Assembly: GCA_011389755.1 (NCBI GenBank)
Contig: JAABTR010000082.1
Location: forward strand, 1 to 13,248
DNA: 13,248 nt
Source of the DNA: Deltaproteobacteria bacterium
Lineage (GTDB): Bacteria; Myxococcota_A; Polyangia; JAAYKL01
Direction: 5' to 3'
Position 1 is the stretch's first letter. The number at the start of each line of letters is the position of its first letter. A program made the position numbers and the translations under genes. Positions 1 to 6,423 of the stretch are shown piece by piece. The notes beneath the pieces are model-generated. The model had not been told where the DNA came from. It ran no database searches and was given only the letters and a program-made list of their open reading frames with translations.

Positions 1-135
1 CCTGGGGGCCAGATGGTCAGCGGTTACCGAAACGGCGTGACCGACTCACTCGTCCAAAGGACGCGCCTGGCCCGGCTCGCCCTAAACTGGCCCGACGCGT
101 GCTTTCTGCGGACCCGCTGACTTATCGCTGACCGC

Positions 136-173
136 TTTTTTTGCGCCGGCCCCGTGGGCGGGCCGGGAAAAAA
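136..173. repeat. GC-rich inverted repeat flanked by T and A tracts
   Basis: A perfect 7-bp inverted repeat (CCGGCCC at 146-152, GGGCCGG at 160-166, 7-nt loop) is flanked by a T7 tract at 136-142 and an A6 tract at 168-173, so the whole element can pair over about 13 bp with a small internal mismatch. On both strands the T tract lies before the hairpin and the A tract after it, the reverse of an intrinsic terminator. It sits just upstream of the tRNA promoter. Its role is unknown. Confidence 0.5.
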
Positions 174-188
174 CCTTTCGCGAAGCAC

Positions 189-217
189 TTGACACCCGCG
201 AAAACATCCGATAAATA
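189..217 (+). promoter_or_regulatory. Sigma70-like promoter of the tRNA cluster
   Basis: A perfect -35 hexamer TTGACA lies at 189-194. At 17 bp spacing there is TAAATA (212-217), and at 15 bp spacing GATAAA (210-215); either could serve as the -10. The following bases are GC-rich (GGCCCTCG), as expected for the discriminator of a stable-RNA promoter under stringent control. tRNA-Gln begins about 13 bp after the -10, so the precursor would have a very short 5' leader. Confidence 0.65.
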
Positions 218-230
218 CGGCCCTCGTCGT

Positions 231-301
231 TCGGGAATCGTCTAATGGCAGGACGACGGGTTCTGGCCCCGTTAGTCAAGGTTCGAATCCTTGTTCCCGA
301 G
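231..301 (+). tRNA. tRNA-Gln (anticodon CUG)
   Basis: A full cloverleaf can be drawn by eye. The acceptor stem TCGGGAA (231-237) pairs with TTCCCGA (294-300), the anticodon stem ACGGG/CCCGT encloses the loop TTCTGGC, and the T arm CAAGG-TTCGAAT-CCTTG is perfect. The anticodon at 263-265 is CTG, which reads CAG. The U1-A72 first pair and discriminator G73 are glutamine identity elements. The CCA end is not encoded: CTA follows the discriminator. Only 5 nt separate it from the next tRNA, so both are surely processed from one precursor. Confidence 0.95.
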
Positions 302-306
302 CTACT

Positions 307-379
307 GGCCCCATCGTCTAGCGGTCTAGGACGTCGGCCTCTCACGCCGAAAACAGGGGTTCGATTCCCCTTGGGGTCA
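307..379 (+). tRNA. tRNA-Glu (anticodon CUC), copy 1
   Basis: The acceptor GGCCCCA (307-313) pairs with TGGGGTC (372-378) with one G-U pair. The anticodon stem TCGGC/GCCGA holds the loop CTCTCAC, giving anticodon CTC (reads GAG), and the T arm AGGGG-TTCGATT-CCCCT is perfect. The D and anticodon arms closely follow the usual bacterial tRNA-Glu pattern. The discriminator is A379 and is followed by CCG, so the CCA tail is incomplete here. It is cotranscribed with tRNA-Gln and followed directly by an intrinsic terminator. Confidence 0.95.
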
Positions 380-385
380 CCGCAG

Positions 386-420
386 GGCAAGCCGTCACCC
401 AGGCGCGCTTGCCTTTTTTT
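386..420 (+). terminator. Rho-independent terminator between the two tRNA-Glu genes
   Basis: A 7-bp stem GGCAAGC (386-392)/GCTTGCC (407-413) with a 14-nt loop is followed at once by seven T residues (414-420). This is a textbook intrinsic terminator for the tRNA-Gln/tRNA-Glu transcript. It lies only 11 bp before the next tRNA gene. Confidence 0.85.
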
Positions 421-431
421 CTTGTCTAGAC

Positions 432-507
432 GGCCCCATCGTCTAGCGGTCTAGGACGTCGGCCTCTCACGCCGAAAACAGGGGTTCGATTCCCCTTGGG
501 GTCACCA
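432..507 (+). tRNA. tRNA-Glu (anticodon CUC), copy 2, CCA encoded
   Basis: The tRNA body (432-504) is identical base for base to the copy at 307-379, with anticodon CTC, but here the discriminator A504 is followed by an encoded CCA (505-507). There is no space for a separate promoter: the upstream terminator's T tract ends 11 bp before it. Expression would therefore need read-through, or a promoter lying inside the first tRNA-Glu. The gene ends 12 bp from the stop codon of the convergent deacetylase gene, and I see no clear + strand terminator after it. Confidence 0.95.
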
Positions 508-519
508 TCGAAATTTATT

Positions 520-1686
520 TTATTTGCTCGGCGGGCTTTTCGCCCCTGTGATGAGTGGCAAGGTGTGCTGCTCGTGGAACGCGACCAGGCGCCTCACCTC
601 ATCTTTGAGGGCTTCGCGCTCGGGCCCCGAAGTAAACACCTGCATATCTCGAAGCATGCCGGTGTGCTCGTTGCTGCCCAAGAACACGCCGCCCACGATA
701 CCGGCGAACATGTCGGCGGGGTGGCAGTTGGTGAGCGACAAAAGCGACAGCGCCCAACCCCGAGCGGCGTCGTGGGGCGTGTAGCCTCCACCCCCCAGTG
801 CCAGAATCGGCAGACCGAGCTCGCGGATGTCGTCGCACGCCTCGGCCACCGAGTTGTTGGTCATCCTCAGATGCGCGAGGGGATCGCCCTGAAGCACGTC
901 CATCCCGATCTCGAGCACCACGACATCCGGTCGAAAGAGCTCCACCGACGGCATGACGATCTTGCGCATGGTCTCCAAGAACATCCCGTCGTCGCAGCCG
1001 GCCGGCAAGGGCACGTTGATGTTGAACCCGCGCCCCGCTCCGACGCCGACGGCCGACTCCTCCCCCCGCCAGGGGTACAGGGTGCGACCCGACTCGTGCA
1101 CCGATACGGTGAGGACGTCGTCTCTGTCCAGAAAAGCGTCCTCGGTGCCGTTACCGTGGTGGACATCGAGGTCGACACAGGCCACACGCAGTCCCCGCCG
1201 GGCGAAATCGAGGCAGGCGAGCACCACGTCGTTGACGTAGCAAAAGCCCTCGGCATGGGAGACACCGGCGTGGTGAAAGCCCCCGAGGGGATTGAAGACC
1301 AGGTCCGCCTTTTTAGACGCGATGAGCCCGGCCCCTTCCAGGGACGCCCCGGCCGCGAGCGCGGCCAGCTCGTACATTCCGGGAAAGACAGGGCAGTCGT
1401 CCCCACCCATGCCGAAGTGGACGAGCTGCTCGAAAAATTCGCCCCTGCTACCGCGCTCCAGGGCCTCGAGGTAATCCGGCGCGTGGAACATCTCGATATC
1501 TCGGCGGCCGGCCGGTCGCGCGTTGCGGACCGACAAAAAGGGCTTGTCGAGCAGCCCCTCTCGCTCCAGGAGATCTCGCAGGAGGTTGGCTCTCTCCGGT
1601 CGAAACGGGTGATGCGCCGGGTAACTGAGGTACTCATACCCCTCGAAGAGGAACAAGACGGTGTCGGGATGCTGTTTCAATGCCAT
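520..1686 (-). CDS. Class I-type histone deacetylase family protein (AcuC-like)
   Basis: A cytoplasmic zinc-dependent deacylase of 388 aa that would remove acetyl or other acyl groups from protein lysines. The family's catalytic features are present: the tandem His pair in GGFHHA (138-139), the zinc ligands Asp174 and His176 in DLDVHHGNGTEDAF, a third ligand Asp263 in EIGMDVLQGD, and the transition-state Tyr302 in LGGGGY. The length is normal for bacterial AcuC-type enzymes. The ATG at 1686 has only a weak ribosome site (GGCAGG). The gene faces the tRNA cluster tail to tail and is separated from the upstream gene by a terminator-like hairpin, so it probably has its own promoter in 1687-1756. 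In Bacillus, AcuC regulates acetyl-CoA synthetase by deacetylation; no acs-like gene is visible here, so the substrate is unknown. Confidence 0.9.
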   Translation of the reverse strand: MALKQHPDTVLFLFEGYEYLSYPAHHPFRPERANLLRDLLEREGLLDKPFLSVRNARPAGRRDIEMFHAPDYLEALERGSRGEFFEQLVHFGMGGDDCPVFPGMYELAALAAGASLEGAGLIASKKADLVFNPLGGFHHAGVSHAEGFCYVNDVVLACLDFARRGLRVACVDLDVHHGNGTEDAFLDRDDVLTVSVHESGRTLYPWRGEESAVGVGAGRGFNINVPLPAGCDDGMFLETMRKIVMPSVELFRPDVVVLEIGMDVLQGDPLAHLRMTNNSVAEACDDIRELGLPILALGGGGYTPHDAARGWALSLLSLTNCHPADMFAGIVGGVFLGSNEHTGMLRDMQVFTSGPEREALKDEVRRLVAFHEQHTLPLITGAKSPPSK

Positions 1687-1756
1687 CGAGTGTGCCTGCC
1701 CGGACAGTTGGAGCTCACCGCTCCATTAACAGCGGCGCCGAGAAAGAAGAAAACAC

Positions 1757-1791
1757 AAAAACGGCGCAAAGACAACGGTCAGTGCGCGCCG
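1757..1791. terminator. Bidirectional terminator-like hairpin
   Basis: CGGCGC (1762-1767) pairs with GCGCCG (1786-1791). Read on the - strand, the stem is followed by five T (complement of 1757-1761) in a T-rich context, which would end the transcript of the exported-protein gene. On the + strand the stem is followed by CG and then five T (1794-1798). It lies between the exported-protein gene and the deacetylase gene. Confidence 0.55.
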
Positions 1792-1823
1792 CGTTTTTGT
1801 CGCGACGTTCTCTCGTGTGGATT

Positions 1824-2306
1824 TCAAAAACCGCCGCACGTGTTTTGCATGGGGCATCCACCGCACGCGTGACCTTCGGGCCCTTGGGGAACGCCGCGGC
1901 GTACTTTGGACAACGTGATGGATGGAGCGACGTGTTTCATCTTCTCGAGGATCGCCGCGGGGGTGACCATCGGGGGCGTAAATTCCACATCGAGTTGCCC
2001 GCTCGCGAGCCGGGGAGTCGCCCTGCGTACGCCTTCGAGCGCGGCGATGCCCTTCGCCAAATTCGCCGCCAAGCTTTTGTCCAGGTCCGGCACCACAAAT
2101 GTCGCCACTTCGACAGCGCCTTCGACCTTTGCCTCGACCTCCTCGCCAAATTTGACCTCGCCTGATCCCTTGGCCAAAGCTTCATCGGAAGGGCCCGAGA
2201 CAGCGATTTGGGGCACCGGAGATTCCTCTGCGCTCGTGGTCTTTTCACCGCAGGCGAGCCCCGAAATCACCAGCGCCGGCGCCGCCCAAAAAAGCACTCT
2301 TTTCAT
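1824..2306 (-). CDS. Exported protein with HMA-like fold and Cys-rich tail
   Basis: A 160-aa protein with an N-terminal export signal (KR, a hydrophobic stretch, then SGLAC with Cys19). The lipobox is imperfect (Gly at -3), so lipidation is likely but not certain. Residues 65-131 show the beta-alpha-beta-beta-alpha-beta spacing and patterning of a heavy-metal-associated (HMA) domain (VEVATFVVPDLDKSLA, then a paired strand LDVEFTPP), but the usual CxxC metal site is missing. Instead Cys148, Cys151 and Cys157, with His146, cluster at the C-terminus (HACGGCPMQNTC). The ATG follows a strong AGGAAGG ribosome site and lies 18 bp after the polyferredoxin gene, so the two are almost surely cotranscribed. 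A periplasmic or membrane-surface redox or metal partner of that protein is my inference; I recognise no named family. Confidence 0.75.
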   Translation of the reverse strand: MKRVLFWAAPALVISGLACGEKTTSAEESPVPQIAVSGPSDEALAKGSGEVKFGEEVEAKVEGAVEVATFVVPDLDKSLAANLAKGIAALEGVRRATPRLASGQLDVEFTPPMVTPAAILEKMKHVAPSITLSKVRRGVPQGPEGHACGGCPMQNTCGGF

Positions 2307-2324
2307 TTTGTCTTTCCTTCCTAT

Positions 2325-3530
2325 CTACGGCCCTTCCAAAGGTCCGCCCACCGCGTCCAAGACGCGAAAAACTCCAAACAAAAAAGCGCCGGTCGCTTCT
2401 TCGAAGACGGGCCCCTCGATGGCCTCGCTGATGGCCTGGGGGCTCGTCATCGCGCTGTCGTACGTCACCTCGAGCAGCCTGTCCGCCGCGCGGGCCCTCA
2501 CAAAAAAGACGCCCTGTAGGCCCTCCAGTTGCGCTGCGGCCTTCTTCGCGGTGTCCACGCAGCGAACCCCGTCGATGGTCATCGCCAACGCACGGGGGCT
2601 CGACGGAGCCCCTTCACGAAAGACCCTCTCGTAACTGGGCAGCGTCACAGCGCCCGCCCCGGCGAGCCCGGCAGCCGTCGCCACCCCCAACAAAAGCAAG
2701 ACGCTCCACCGGGGCACGCGGCGCGGTGCGTGCCCGGTCTCGACTCGCAACGCGCCGCTTGTCCCACAGGCGCTTGTGCATTCCATGCACAAAGTGCACT
2801 CCCCCGACGCCACGTGGCGCGTCCGGCTTACCGAGATGGCCTGGGGGCACGCGCGCTCACACCGACCGCAACTCGTGCAAGCCTCTCGCGCTCGCGAGAT
2901 CCGAAGCAGCCCCACCCGGCTCGCCGGCCACAAGACGCCCCCCAGAGGGCACAGATAACGGCACCAGGCCATCGGGATCACCACCGCAGAGGCCAAGACG
3001 CCAAGGAGCAAGGCGTAGCTCCACCACTGCACGTCATGTCCGAAAAAGCTCAGCAACACGTAGTACGGATCGTAGGGTCTAAACTCCAACTCTCTCGTAC
3101 CGACCGTCGCAAACACGACAAGCGCGAGCACAGCGATACGTCCAAAGCGCAGGATCCTATCCCAGGGCCCCCTCGGCCTGACGAGCCCGAGCGAGGGCGC
3201 CTCGTCGCCTCCTTTGTCTTTGCGCAAACGCCCCCCGAGCCTACCCAACCACTCCAGCACCGTCCCGACCGGGCACACCCACGAGCAAAACGACCTTCGA
3301 GCGACAAAGGTCAAACCGAGCAGCGCCACAAAAAGGGTCAAGTTGTACGGTCCCGTGGCGCAGATGAATCGCTGATTGGTGATCACAGACCAGAGAGTCT
3401 CAACGCCCCCGAAAGGACAAAACCTCTCCACGCCGTAGCGCGACCACCCCATCGCCGCCGACAAACCCGCCTGGACGGCCAGCGCCAACACGATCAGCTG
3501 GGTCGAGCGCCTGAGCCACGAAAACGTCAT
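2325..3530 (-). CDS. Membrane 4Fe-4S polyferredoxin (NapH/NosR-type) with C-terminal HMA-like domain
   Basis: A 401-aa membrane electron carrier. In order it has TM1 (about 10-29), a CPFGG motif (Cys38), TM2 (62-78), FCSWVCPVG (Cys82, Cys86), TM3 (131-145), TM4 (170-189), CRYLCPLGG (Cys190, Cys194), and two 4Fe-4S ferredoxin motifs (Cys218/221/224/228 and Cys245/248/251/255). TM5 (275-297) follows, then an HMA-like domain (about 314-375). The CxxxCP repeats and ferredoxin pair are typical of NapH/NosR/NirI-like proteins that pass electrons across the membrane. The appended HMA-like domain keeps one Cys (GVRCVDT) rather than CxxC. I chose the ATG at 3530 over an in-frame start at 3674 because the extra 48 residues are unlike the family, TM1 then falls at the N-terminus, and a GA-rich ribosome site precedes it. 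The downstream exported protein is in the same operon. The electron acceptor is unknown; no nap, nos or nir gene is nearby. Confidence 0.85.
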   Translation of the reverse strand: MTFSWLRRSTQLIVLALAVQAGLSAAMGWSRYGVERFCPFGGVETLWSVITNQRFICATGPYNLTLFVALLGLTFVARRSFCSWVCPVGTVLEWLGRLGGRLRKDKGGDEAPSLGLVRPRGPWDRILRFGRIAVLALVVFATVGTRELEFRPYDPYYVLLSFFGHDVQWWSYALLLGVLASAVVIPMAWCRYLCPLGGVLWPASRVGLLRISRAREACTSCGRCERACPQAISVSRTRHVASGECTLCMECTSACGTSGALRVETGHAPRRVPRWSVLLLLGVATAAGLAGAGAVTLPSYERVFREGAPSSPRALAMTIDGVRCVDTAKKAAAQLEGLQGVFFVRARAADRLLEVTYDSAMTSPQAISEAIEGPVFEEATGAFLFGVFRVLDAVGGPLEGP

Positions 3531-3754
3531 TTTCTCTTTGTCGACCTCATCGTGTCGGTTCCTAAAAAACAGCGCGAACAGCTCGCGAGACTTTTTTAGT
3601 TTACCAAAAACCCGCAGACCCAAAAGCCCCTGCCGGGGCGAATTCCACCGCTTCTGTCGGAGCACAACTATCACTGCTTGCGCGACAATCTATCCGCGTT
3701 TATCTCACAAGAGGGACCCCCGCGTTTTAAAATATCACTAGGAAAGCGAGCTTC

Positions 3755-4360
3755 ATGCATTTCGAGAGGATCCACATCAAAGCCGCAGGAAATAGATACT
3801 GCGCTCTGGTCGCGTCCCCCGCCGCACCGATCGTCCTGGGACGGGCCCGGCTCGACGAGCTGCGAACCACCGGCAGATCCGGCGACATCGACCGCGCCGT
3901 CATCAAAGAACTCAGCGCGAGCCCAAACCCTTGCGAGGTTGTGATCTTGCGGGGAAGCAACCTGGCTCGGCAGAGCCTCTGGCAGTTCGACACCGCGCTG
4001 AGCCAAGAGCAGCGCACCCAATTGGCGCTCTTGCTCGTCCGGTCACAGCTCGAGACCTACATCTCTTTCGCCGCGATCGGCGTGATAGGTCACTTCATCC
4101 TGGGTCTGGGCCGCCGGGAGACCCTGGCCATGCACAAGGCGACGGCGACGATCCTCTCGGAGCTCGAGCAGCACCTCGAAATCCTGCCCCCCGAAGAAGC
4201 CATGCGTCATCATCTCCTGTTGCACCGGCACCTGCTTTGCCACTTTTCGTACTTCCTATTCACCGACTACGAAGCCGCGCTACGGGACTTTGTCCCCCGC
4301 GCGCTGCCCCTGCTCGAACGCGACAAAGATCTCCTCGGCAAGCTCCTCGAGGCCACATGA
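3755..4360 (+). CDS. Hypothetical His-rich helical protein
   Basis: A 201-aa protein that I do not recognise. An ATG with AGGAAAG about 8-10 nt upstream supports the start, and the frame has the high third-position GC of its neighbours. Residues 1-75 look like a small alpha/beta region. From about 83 on it is predicted by pattern to be nearly all helix, perhaps four helices (83-118, 122-144, 147-170, 172-198). Helix three is unusually rich in histidine (His152, 153, 157, 159, 163), with H-x3-H spacing that puts residues on one face, and His113, His127 and His140 lie in the neighbouring helices. There is no signal peptide. It is divergent from the polyferredoxin gene (224 bp between starts) and 76 bp before the amidase. 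Metal or heme binding is possible but only inferred. Confidence 0.7.
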   Translation: MHFERIHIKAAGNRYCALVASPAAPIVLGRARLDELRTTGRSGDIDRAVIKELSASPNPCEVVILRGSNLARQSLWQFDTALSQEQRTQLALLLVRSQLETYISFAAIGVIGHFILGLGRRETLAMHKATATILSELEQHLEILPPEEAMRHHLLLHRHLLCHFSYFLFTDYEAALRDFVPRALPLLERDKDLLGKLLEAT

Positions 4361-4398
4361 ATCGCTGTCGGCTCGGGTCATGGCGACGTAGAACCCCA

Positions 4399-4439
4399 TT
4401 GGATCTTATCCTCAATATGAGGTAATATGTATTAATATG
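4399..4439 (+). promoter_or_regulatory. Promoter/operator region at the amidase start
   Basis: TTGGAT (4399-4404) and TAATAT (4423-4428) form a possible -35/-10 pair with 18-bp spacing. Between them lies an inverted repeat, CCTCA-ATA-TGAGG (4410-4422). The hexamer AATATG occurs three times at exactly 10-bp steps (4414, 4424, 4434), the last one containing the start codon. If this -10 is used, transcription would start almost at the ATG (leaderless or nearly so). The only Shine-Dalgarno-like sequence (GAGG, 4419-4422) lies about 14 nt from the ATG and inside the inverted repeat. Confidence 0.35.
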
Positions 4440-5291
4440 TTTTCTCGTCGATCCAATGCATTACCCGCGCTGCTCAACTCAGCGGCGTGTTTCGCTGTCT
4501 TGACCTTTGTCATCTGTGCAGGAGCCGACCCCAACTTACCTCGCCAAGCCCCCTCGGTCATCGAAGGCGAGCCACCTCGAGAGGACATGGCTGACGATTC
4601 GGGGCCCGAACCGGCTCGAGGAGCAGGTGAGACTCCCTCTGAGGAGTCGCCTCCCCCGAGGGTCTGCCTCGATCCGGGGCACCCTTCCGAACCGGGCGAC
4701 AAGCTCTTTGAGGCCCTCATCAACCGCAAAGTTGCCTTCTACCTCGCCGAGCTGCTCTCGAGCGCCGGCTATGAGACCTTCATAACTGTCGACGATCTCA
4801 GCCCCGAGGAGCTCGAAGACATCGACTTCGAGGACGAGGAGCTCCAAAGTCGGCTCGTACCGGTTTGGCTCGAGCAAAGAGCTGCCCTGTGCAACGCGTG
4901 GGGAGCCGACATCACGATCTCGATCCACCACAATCACTCCCCAATCGGTTATCTGAACCACACGGCGATCTTTTGGGGTGAGGACGCCGAGGGAACCTTG
5001 AGGCACGAGGATGCGCCGAGGTTGGCCCGCATCGCCGAGCACCACCTGGCACGAGCCATGGCGACCCGGGGATCACGCCTGGGCTCAGACCAGGCCTATC
5101 TGCGCTTCTCCTTGACGGTCCTCGAACAAAGCGCGTCCACCGCCATCCTGACGGAGGCATCTTTCTACTCGAACCCTGCCGAGCGCAGACGCCTCAAAAG
5201 AGATCATTACCTGCGAAAAGAGGCCGAAGCGATCTTCGCCTCCATCGAGGAGTACTTTTCCAAAATCGACGAGGAGGCGGCGGCGCAGTGA
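4437..5291 (+). CDS. N-acetylmuramoyl-L-alanine amidase (Amidase_3), exported
   Basis: A 284-aa zinc amidase that cleaves the bond between N-acetylmuramic acid and the stem peptide of peptidoglycan. An N-terminal signal sequence (RR at 4-5, hydrophobic to about 30, AGA cleavage site) and a Pro/Glu-rich linker (about 31-75) precede the catalytic domain. The expected residues are visible: His82 in LDPGH, Glu92, His164 in ISIHHNH, and the catalytic Glu240 in LTEASFYSNP. The domain is compact and lacks AMIN or SPOR modules that would target it to the septum. The ATG lacks a well-placed ribosome site. Its stop codon overlaps the start of the polysaccharide deacetylase, so the two are translationally coupled. 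The likely role is cell-wall turnover or cell separation in the periplasm. Confidence 0.88.
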   Translation: MFSRRSNALPALLNSAACFAVLTFVICAGADPNLPRQAPSVIEGEPPREDMADDSGPEPARGAGETPSEESPPPRVCLDPGHPSEPGDKLFEALINRKVAFYLAELLSSAGYETFITVDDLSPEELEDIDFEDEELQSRLVPVWLEQRAALCNAWGADITISIHHNHSPIGYLNHTAIFWGEDAEGTLRHEDAPRLARIAEHHLARAMATRGSRLGSDQAYLRFSLTVLEQSASTAILTEASFYSNPAERRRLKRDHYLRKEAEAIFASIEEYFSKIDEEAAAQ

Positions 5292-6325
5292 CGTCGAAGA
5301 GGGCACGCGCGCCGTCTCGTCTGCCGGCGCTCATCGGGCTCTCGGTGCTGCTGGGTGCGGGGATGTCGGTCGCCTCGAAGCCCCGTGAGCCCGCGCAAAT
5401 TTCCGGGACAAAGAGGCTGCCCAACGAAGCCGGGAGCATCCCGGTGCTCATGTACCATCGCATCGGCAAACCCGAGGGGACCTGGACCCGCACCCCGAAA
5501 AATTTCAGGCGCGACTTAGAGGAGCTTTACAGGCGCGGATATCGACCGATATCCCTGACCGACATGGTCCGTGGGCGTATCGATCTTCCCGCCGGGGTAA
5601 GCCCGGTGGTCTTGACCTTCGACGACGGCCACGCCGGCCAGCTTCGTTTCATCGACAACGACGGCCAGACGATCATCGACCCCGATTGCGCCGTGGGGAT
5701 CCTCCTTGCCTTCCACCAAAAGCATCCCGATTTCCCCATCGAGGCGACGTTCTTTCTAAACGGTCAAAGCCCATTCGGGCAGCCCGAGCACGTCCGCGAG
5801 AAGCTCGAGCTCATCGTCTCTCGCGGGATGGACATCGGCAACCACACCACGGTCCACGCCAACCTCACAGACCCTCGCTTCCACGACCCTCAAACCATTC
5901 AGAGAGTCATCGGAAAGCAGGCCGCGTACCTCCAGTCCGTCCTCGATCGCATGGGCCCCTATGAGGTGAACACCTACGCCCTGTGCAACGGCCAGAGGCC
6001 TCCGGGCAAGGCGCTTCGCGCCCTCCTGCTGCGAGGCTCTTTCAAAGGCCACGAATATAGCAACATCGCGGTCCTCAACGTCGGCGCCGGCCCTGTCGCA
6101 TCGCCGATCGATAAAGATTTCAGGCCCCACTTCATACCCAGAATCCGCGCGAGCCAAACCCGGGTCGAAGGGCTCGGGATGTACGACTGGCTCGAGCGAC
6201 TGGACGCGCAGCCCCTCGAGCGCTTCGTCAGCGACGGAGATCCGAGCACCTTCACGGTACCCAAGGCTCTTCGCCATAGGGCGAGCAAAGAAAAACTCCA
6301 CCCTCGCCACCTGGTCCTGCGCTGA
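5288..6325 (+). CDS. Polysaccharide deacetylase (CE4/NodB homology), exported
   Basis: A 345-aa carbohydrate esterase, starting at a GTG that shares 4 bp (GTGA) with the amidase stop. An N-terminal hydrophobic segment (about 13-29) after a basic start indicates export or a membrane anchor. The NodB domain starts at IPVLMYHRIG. CE4 motif 1 is TFDDGH (Asp112 base, Asp113 metal ligand) and motif 2 is NHTTVH (His186 and His190, metal ligands). A 30-residue insertion follows motif 1, and GQRPPG (about 235-240) may be motif 3. The later motifs are not obvious. With its partner it probably removes N-acetyl groups from peptidoglycan sugars, either after or beside stem-peptide removal; the exact polymer is inferred. 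Confidence 0.88.
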   Translation: MTSKRARAPSRLPALIGLSVLLGAGMSVASKPREPAQISGTKRLPNEAGSIPVLMYHRIGKPEGTWTRTPKNFRRDLEELYRRGYRPISLTDMVRGRIDLPAGVSPVVLTFDDGHAGQLRFIDNDGQTIIDPDCAVGILLAFHQKHPDFPIEATFFLNGQSPFGQPEHVREKLELIVSRGMDIGNHTTVHANLTDPRFHDPQTIQRVIGKQAAYLQSVLDRMGPYEVNTYALCNGQRPPGKALRALLLRGSFKGHEYSNIAVLNVGAGPVASPIDKDFRPHFIPRIRASQTRVEGLGMYDWLERLDAQPLERFVSDGDPSTFTVPKALRHRASKEKLHPRHLVLR

Positions 6326-6423
6326 TTTGAGACCGCCGGGCCCCTAAGGCCTTTCCCATTTTCGAACGCCCCTTGGCTCACTGCAAAAGTCGAACATACT
6401 GATCACAGCAGATTGGAAAATCG

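Larger units (their letters stand above)
307..506 (+). repeat. 75-bp exact direct repeat (duplicated tRNA-Glu)
   Basis: Bases 307-381 and 432-506 are identical over 75 bp, and the identity stops right at the tRNA borders on both sides (T versus C before, G versus A after). The 50-bp interval contains the terminator. Confidence 0.9.

Noticed and set aside
1..131. Possible C-terminal ends of an upstream gene on the + strand: frame 1 is open to a TGA at 118-120, frame 3 to a TGA at 129-131.
   Set aside because: Both frames are about 40 codons and give conflicting choices: frame 1 has the better third-position GC, frame 3 the more natural-looking tail. Neither peptide is recognisable, so no CDS is called.
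1..142. Resemblance of GACCCGCTGACTTATCG before the T7 tract to the 3' end of RNase P RNA, and a possible small RNA ending at T7.
   Set aside because: The universally conserved ACAGAA element is missing, the match needs an insertion, and only a 4-bp stem precedes the T tract.
496..1872. 458-aa open frame on the + strand opposite the deacetylase gene.
   Set aside because: It is the complement of a clearly conserved deacetylase, starts at the end of a tRNA, and its product has no family features.
2614..2850. Short open frames inside the polyferredoxin gene on both strands.
   Set aside because: They overlap conserved cysteine motifs read in the proper frame and show no independent start signals.
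3531..3674. 48-residue N-terminal extension of the polyferredoxin.
   Set aside because: The extension is basic and unlike the family; the internal ATG at 3530 has a ribosome site and puts TM1 at the N-terminus.
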